Below are positions 60,174 to 64,000 of a DNA stretch of 64,000 bases, one piece after another. Under the pieces are notes generated by a model that did no database searches, was not told where the DNA came from, and saw only the letters and a list, made by a program, of their open reading frames with translations. Positions within the stretch are counted from its first letter, which is position 1. Every line of letters starts with the position of its first letter. A program made the position numbers and the translations under genes. Origin of the DNA: Acidobacteriota bacterium (lineage in GTDB: Bacteria; Acidobacteriota; Aminicenantia; Aminicenantales; Saccharicenantaceae); assembly GCA_033549365.1 (NCBI GenBank), contig JAWSUF010000004.1, forward strand, positions 1-64,000, in the 5' to 3' direction.

Positions 60174-61574
60174 ATGATCAAGTTCGGGACATCCGGTTGG
60201 CGGGCGGTGATGGGTGAGGAATTCACGTTTCACAACGTCCGGCTCGTCGTCCAGGCTGTGGCCCGTCATCTGAAAAAGCGGTTTCCCGATGAGGACGTTT
60301 CCGTCATCGTCAACTACGACACCCGCTTTCTCAGCGAACGCTATGCCGCCGAGGCGGCCAAAATCCTGTCCCGGAACAGGATCCGCGTCTTTCTTTCGGA
60401 ACGGGATGCGCCGTCCCAGGCCCAGGCCTATCAGATCATCCGAAGGCAATGCCACGGCGGCATCAACTTCACCGCATCCTTCAACCCGCCCGAATACAAC
60501 GGGCTCAAGTTCAATGTCGAAACCGGAGCTCCGGCTCTGCCTGCGGTGACGGATGCCCTGGAAGAGGAAATCCGCATTCTGGCCGAGGACTATTCTCACT
60601 GCTCCTATTATCCCCTGGCCGAATACATCACCCGCATCGACCTCCAGCCGGACTACCTGGCCTTCATCCAGAACAGGATCGATTTCGAATCGATCCGCAA
60701 GGCGGGCCTCAAGGTCGGCGTCGATCTGCTCTTCGGAACCAGCCGGGAATACCTGGACGAAATCCTGGTGGAAAACAATATCGTCGTCGAAGGCATCCAC
60801 GGATATGTCGACCCCTATTTCGGCGGGGTCATCCCATCCTGCACGGAAGAAAACCTCGGCGAACTCAAAAAACTCGTCCGGGAAAAATCATGTCATTTGG
60901 GCGTGGCCACGGATGCCGACGGCGATCGTTTCGGCATTCTCGATCACGAGGGCCGGTTCGTCATTCAAAATGAAATCCTGGCCTTGCTTCTTCACTATCT
61001 CGTCTCCGTCAAGGGCTGGCGGGGCGGCGTCGCGAGATCCGTGACCACGACGCATCTCCTGGACCGCATCTCCAGATCTTTCGATCTGCCGCTCTACAAA
61101 ACACCGGTCGGATTCAAGTATCTGGCCGACCTCTTTCTCCAGGACAAGATCATTTTCGGAGGCGAGGAAAGCGCCTGTGTCGTATTGAAGGACCACCTGC
61201 CTGAGAAGGACGGCATCATCGCCGGACTCCTGGTCGCGGAGATGATCGCGGTCATGGGAAAAAATTTGGTCGATTTGCGCAGGGATCTTTTCAAAATCTA
61301 TGGACCGATGGTCGGCGATCAGAAAAACATCTCCTTGACGCCCGACAACGAGCGCAGATTCCGGGAGCTTGTCCGGACCCCTCCGGAATCGCTTGACGGA
61401 AGACCCGTGGTTTCTCTTGAAACGATCGATGGCTTGAAACTGGATTTCGACGGGGACGACTGGTTCCTCCTCCGCATCTCCGGAACGGAACCTCTGATCC
61501 GGTGTTATGCCGAGGCGGAAAACAGAAAATCGCTCGATCGTCTGATGGCCCGCGGTTTGGAGCTCATCCAGTGA
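60174..61574 (+). CDS. Phosphoglucomutase / phosphomannomutase family protein
   Basis: A 466-residue alpha-D-phosphohexomutase that moves phosphate between C1 and C6 of a hexose. It begins IKFGTSGWRAVMGEEFT. The phosphoserine loop reads FTASFNPPEYNGLKF with Ser102; the usual His is Phe here, as in some archaeal-type enzymes. The metal loop is ATDADGDRFGI, the sugar-binding loop FGGEESACV, and the phosphate-binding loop ISGTEPLIRCYAEAEN. Sugar specificity cannot be read. It may feed the nucleotidyltransferase at 20.2 kb with sugar-1-phosphate, which is inference. Confidence 0.93.
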   Translation: MIKFGTSGWRAVMGEEFTFHNVRLVVQAVARHLKKRFPDEDVSVIVNYDTRFLSERYAAEAAKILSRNRIRVFLSERDAPSQAQAYQIIRRQCHGGINFTASFNPPEYNGLKFNVETGAPALPAVTDALEEEIRILAEDYSHCSYYPLAEYITRIDLQPDYLAFIQNRIDFESIRKAGLKVGVDLLFGTSREYLDEILVENNIVVEGIHGYVDPYFGGVIPSCTEENLGELKKLVREKSCHLGVATDADGDRFGILDHEGRFVIQNEILALLLHYLVSVKGWRGGVARSVTTTHLLDRISRSFDLPLYKTPVGFKYLADLFLQDKIIFGGEESACVVLKDHLPEKDGIIAGLLVAEMIAVMGKNLVDLRRDLFKIYGPMVGDQKNISLTPDNERRFRELVRTPPESLDGRPVVSLETIDGLKLDFDGDDWFLLRISGTEPLIRCYAEAENRKSLDRLMARGLELIQ

Positions 61575-61933
61575 GAAGCCCTTCAAAAAAAACCAATCCC
61601 GCAATCCGAAAGCGGATCGTTCTTCTCGGGATCGGTTTTGTCATTCTGGCCATATTCGTGACGGTTCTGTTCGGGAAAAAGGGATACATGGACATCCTTC
61701 AGGCGAGAAAAAGATATGCCGCCCTGGAGGAAGAGCGAGCGGCCATGGAGCGGCAGCGGGCCCTTCTGGCATGGGAAATCGAGAGATTGATGACCGATCC
61801 CTCCGCCGTTGAAAAAGCCGCCCGGGAAAAACTCTGGATGGTTCGTCCCGACGAAATCATCGTCGTTTTCAGCCGATCCGCCGCCCCCGCGCCGCGGGAA
61901 CGCGATTCTCGGGAATCCCGCAAAGACGAATAA
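61571..61933 (+). CDS. FtsB/DivIC-like septum formation protein
   Basis: A 120-residue bitopic protein beginning at a GTG that overlaps the mutase stop (GTGA). A basic head (1-18) is followed by a membrane helix (about 19-37), a coiled coil (YAALEEERAAMERQRALLAWEIERL) and the conserved DPSAVEKAAREKLWMVRPDEIIVVF box of the DivIC/FtsB family. The C-terminal tail is Arg/Glu-rich. It would link FtsL and FtsQ in the divisome. No other division genes are nearby. Confidence 0.87.
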   Translation: MRSPSKKTNPAIRKRIVLLGIGFVILAIFVTVLFGKKGYMDILQARKRYAALEEERAAMERQRALLAWEIERLMTDPSAVEKAAREKLWMVRPDEIIVVFSRSAAPAPRERDSRESRKDE

Positions 61934-61955
61934 TCCCGATGCGGACCCGGAGAGC

Positions 61956-63671
61956 CTAGGGTGCGGAGACCCATCCGGGCATGATCGCCCAGCTTCGCGT
62001 CCGCTCCATGAGTTTCAGAACGGGCAGAACCTGTCGGATATGCCGGGGAAGCAAGGCCTCCGAAGCGGGGTCTCGTCGGCCCAGAAAGGCGTCCCAGAAG
62101 GATCTTTTCTTCGGCCAGACGACAAGCCGGACGGCTTCGTCCGGGGCGATGCCGGCCAGGACCTTGGCCTGATCCACGGCTTCCGTGAGACCGCCCAAGG
62201 CGTCCACGAGGCCGGATTCAACGGCTTGGCGGCCCGTCCAGACCCGTCCTCGACCGAGGGCGTCGACCTCGTCCCGGGACATGTTTCGCGCTGCGGCGAC
62301 ACGATCCAGAAACTGTTCGTAAGTCCAGAGGATTTCGTCCTTGAGAACGGCTCTTTCCTCGGGCGTGAATTCCCGGAACGTCGTAAAAATATCCGCTTTT
62401 TCTCCGTAGGTCAGTTTTTCCCCGGTCACTCCGATTTTTTCGTAAAGGCCGCCGAAACTGAATTTTCCGGCCAGGACTCCGATGGAACCCGTCCATGTCT
62501 GCGGGTGGGCGATAATCTTGTGAGCGGGAAGTGAAATCCAGTAGCCTCCCGATCCGGCCATGTCGGACATGGAAACAACCACGGGTTTCTCCCGGGCGGC
62601 CTGGGCCAGCTCACGGTGGATGACGTCGGAACCGGTTGTGGAACCGCCGGGGCTGTCCACGCGAACCACGATGGCGACCAGGGATTTGTCCTGCCGGGCC
62701 TGCCGGATCCAGGCGGACGTGGTTGTCCCGCCCATGACTTGGGGCATGCTTTCTCCGGTCAGAATCGGCCCGACCGCATAAATCAGAGCCACTTTCCGGC
62801 CCGATCTCAATCCGGCCGCCGCCGGCCGGGCCTTGGCGTAATCATCGAACCGGATCCGGGAGAGCTCCTGATCGCCGTCCTTCAGGTTGTCCCGCAATTC
62901 GTCCTCGAAAAGGACGGCGTCAACGAGTCCCGCCTCCATGGCCTTGGGTCCCTGAAAAAAGGCCCGGTCGATCAAGGCGCGCATTTCCTCTCCGGTTTTC
63001 CCCCGCGCCTCGGCGACGGTCGAAACATAGGTTTCGAAGACATCCGTGAAGAGGGATTCCATCATTTCCCGATGGGACGGTGTGAAGCGGCTTTCGGTGA
63101 AGGTGTTGATGGCTGTTTTGTATTCTTCGACGTGTTCGAACTCGGCCTTGACGCCGATTTTTTCCAGAGTTTTGCCGAAAAACGGAATATAGCCGCCGAG
63201 CCCGTTGATGCCCAACCAGCCCATGGGGTGGAGAACGATGGTGTCACAGGCTGTGGCGAGGTAGTATTCCTTGTCGAAATCGGGCGCTTCTTCGATATAA
63301 GCGTAAACTTTTTTCCCCGATGTCCGGAAATCGAGAATCAAACGCCGGATTTCATCGGTTTTGGCCCAGTCGCAGAGAAGAACGTTCAGGCGGAGGACCA
63401 TGGCCTGGATCCGCGGGTCCGATTTGGCTTTTCGGATGTGCATTCTCAGATCGTGGAGAGCGAGAGGCTTGCGGCCCGAAAAAAGCAGGGTGAAAAGGTC
63501 GTCCTGAGCCATTTCGACGATTTCACCCGAAATGTCGATGTCCAGATAGGCTTTCGAGGGGACATGGACGGAGGGGCGGCCGAAGGATGTCAGGATATAG
63601 GACAAGAACGCCGCCAGGGCCAGGATTCCCAAAATAAGGAAGATGATCAGGATATATTTGCCTTTTTTCAT
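61956..63671 (-). CDS. sppA: Signal peptide peptidase SppA, 67-kDa type
   Basis: A 571-residue inner-membrane serine protease that degrades cleaved signal peptides. One N-terminal helix (about 7-28) anchors it. The duplicated ClpP-like fold has the catalytic Lys in the first half (VEEYKTAINTFTES) and the nucleophile Ser in the second (SMSDMAGSGGYWISLPA), preceded by VDSPGGSTTGSDVI. GGAG precedes the ATG by five bases and a TATAAT (63692-63697, minus strand) is suitably placed upstream, without a good -35. It is convergent with the ftsB-like gene. Confidence 0.94.
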   Translation of the reverse strand: MKKGKYILIIFLILGILALAAFLSYILTSFGRPSVHVPSKAYLDIDISGEIVEMAQDDLFTLLFSGRKPLALHDLRMHIRKAKSDPRIQAMVLRLNVLLCDWAKTDEIRRLILDFRTSGKKVYAYIEEAPDFDKEYYLATACDTIVLHPMGWLGINGLGGYIPFFGKTLEKIGVKAEFEHVEEYKTAINTFTESRFTPSHREMMESLFTDVFETYVSTVAEARGKTGEEMRALIDRAFFQGPKAMEAGLVDAVLFEDELRDNLKDGDQELSRIRFDDYAKARPAAAGLRSGRKVALIYAVGPILTGESMPQVMGGTTTSAWIRQARQDKSLVAIVVRVDSPGGSTTGSDVIHRELAQAAREKPVVVSMSDMAGSGGYWISLPAHKIIAHPQTWTGSIGVLAGKFSFGGLYEKIGVTGEKLTYGEKADIFTTFREFTPEERAVLKDEILWTYEQFLDRVAAARNMSRDEVDALGRGRVWTGRQAVESGLVDALGGLTEAVDQAKVLAGIAPDEAVRLVVWPKKRSFWDAFLGRRDPASEALLPRHIRQVLPVLKLMERTRSWAIMPGWVSAP

Positions 63672-63787
63672 GACAACTCCATTTCCCGGATATTATACGA
63701 ATAAGCCGCCAAAACGTTCTTGATTTGCCGAAGCAGTTATGAAACAATGAGTCGACTCCGGATGCGGAGATCGAGGAGGTTTTTTTT

Positions 63788-64000
63788 ATGTCACACAAGC
63801 TTTATGTTGGCAACCTGAACTACAGGACGACCGAAGACAAGCTGAAAGAGCTGTTTTCCCAGTACGGCGAGGTTGCCACGGTCAACATCCTCCAGGGCCG
63901 CGGCTTCGGATTTGTCGAAATGGCGACATCGGATGCGGCCGGGGAAGCCAAGAACAGGCTGAACGGAACGGAATTCGACGGCCGGAAACTCATCGTCAAT
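63788..64000 (+). CDS. RNA-recognition-motif protein (cut by right edge)
   Basis: The first 71 codons of a small bacterial RRM protein. RNP2 (KLYVGNLNY) and RNP1 (GRGFGFVEM) are both present with the aromatic residues that stack on RNA, and the domain is almost complete at the edge (FDGRKLIVN). A GAGGAGG site lies nine bases before the ATG. Bacterial proteins of this kind resemble cyanobacterial Rbp proteins and bind single-stranded RNA; the role is not known. Divergent from sppA with about 116 bp between starts. Confidence 0.92.
   Translation, partial: MSHKLYVGNLNYRTTEDKLKELFSQYGEVATVNILQGRGFGFVEMATSDAAGEAKNRLNGTEFDGRKLIVN

Noticed and set aside
60090-60800. Upstream extension of the spermidine-synthase-like frame (about 237 further codons)
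   Set aside because: The extension lies opposite the phosphohexomutase, has no family likeness, and the perfect TTGACA promoter falls just ahead of the ATG at 60089.
1-64000. CRISPR array, rRNA operon, prophage or toxin-antitoxin pair
   Set aside because: No regularly spaced repeats, no rRNA-like sequence and no phage structural genes were found; every small overlapping pair had a better housekeeping explanation.

Overview
The window looks like a piece of chromosome from an anaerobic, GC-rich, diderm bacterium. The outer membrane is shown by Omp85/TamB, a type IV pilus secretin, a FadL-type porin and several lipoproteins. Anaerobic metabolism is suggested by a 2-oxoacid:ferredoxin oxidoreductase, phosphotransacetylase and four Fe-S or radical-SAM type enzymes. 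The gene mix fits Candidatus Aminicenantes or a related Acidobacteriota-like lineage, but that placement is inference and no rRNA is present to settle it. Coding density is high, with most neighbours joined by ATGA-type overlaps. The left edge carries the 5' end of an IS1634-type transposase and an AT-rich, repeat-bearing non-coding stretch.

Layout. 1-700: IS fragment and a hairpin repeat element. 698-2579 (-): zupT and pta. 2718-9683 (+): AI-2E-family membrane protein, korA, korB, SLC13 carboxylate transporter, cNMP-domain histidine kinase and a stand-alone receiver. 9750-17386 (+): flippase, ThiH-like radical SAM, B12-type radical SAM, CapK/PaaK-like adenylating enzyme, SPASM-like radical SAM and methyltransferase; 17373-20122 (-): a second methyltransferase and a zinc-ribbon Ser/Thr kinase. 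20241-21164 (-): sugar nucleotidyltransferase. 21272-33683 (+): hslV, hslU, FN3 lipoprotein, FAH-family hydrolase, transaldolase-like protein, tamB, a seven-POTRA Omp85 protein, SurA-like protein and fabD. 33685-37307: pgsA, mutS and an acidic protein. 37461-41404 (+): clpB and a FadL-like porin. 41488-41560 (-): tRNA-Phe. 41712-49366 (+): DUF465 protein, MsbA-like ABC exporter, yicC, gmk, coaBC, family-4 UDG and a degenerate priA. 49411-56813 (-): coaD, pilMNOPQ and two lipoproteins. 56997-64000: an exported PIMT, a membrane spermidine-synthase-like protein, a phosphohexomutase, an FtsB-like protein, sppA and an RRM protein cut by the right edge.

How the genes fit together. The kor operon pairs 2-oxoacid oxidation with carboxylate uptake and a two-component system. 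The hslV-fabD run groups protein quality control with envelope assembly. The 9.7-18.2 kb block has the make-up of an uncharacterised biosynthetic cluster (three radical SAM enzymes, an adenylating enzyme, methyltransferases, a flippase) and is the best candidate for an undescribed system.

Most notable observations: a PriA homologue that keeps all eight zinc cysteines but has lost the Walker A, DEEH and arginine-finger motifs; a dispersed element whose copies keep a 13-bp stem, 19-nt loop and 27-nt tail while the stem sequence changes completely; six promoters placed so that the transcript would start at or within a few bases of the start codon; an Omp85 protein with seven POTRA-like units next to TamB; and an isoaspartyl methyltransferase with an N-terminal export signal. 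All similarity calls were made by reading motifs, without database searches.
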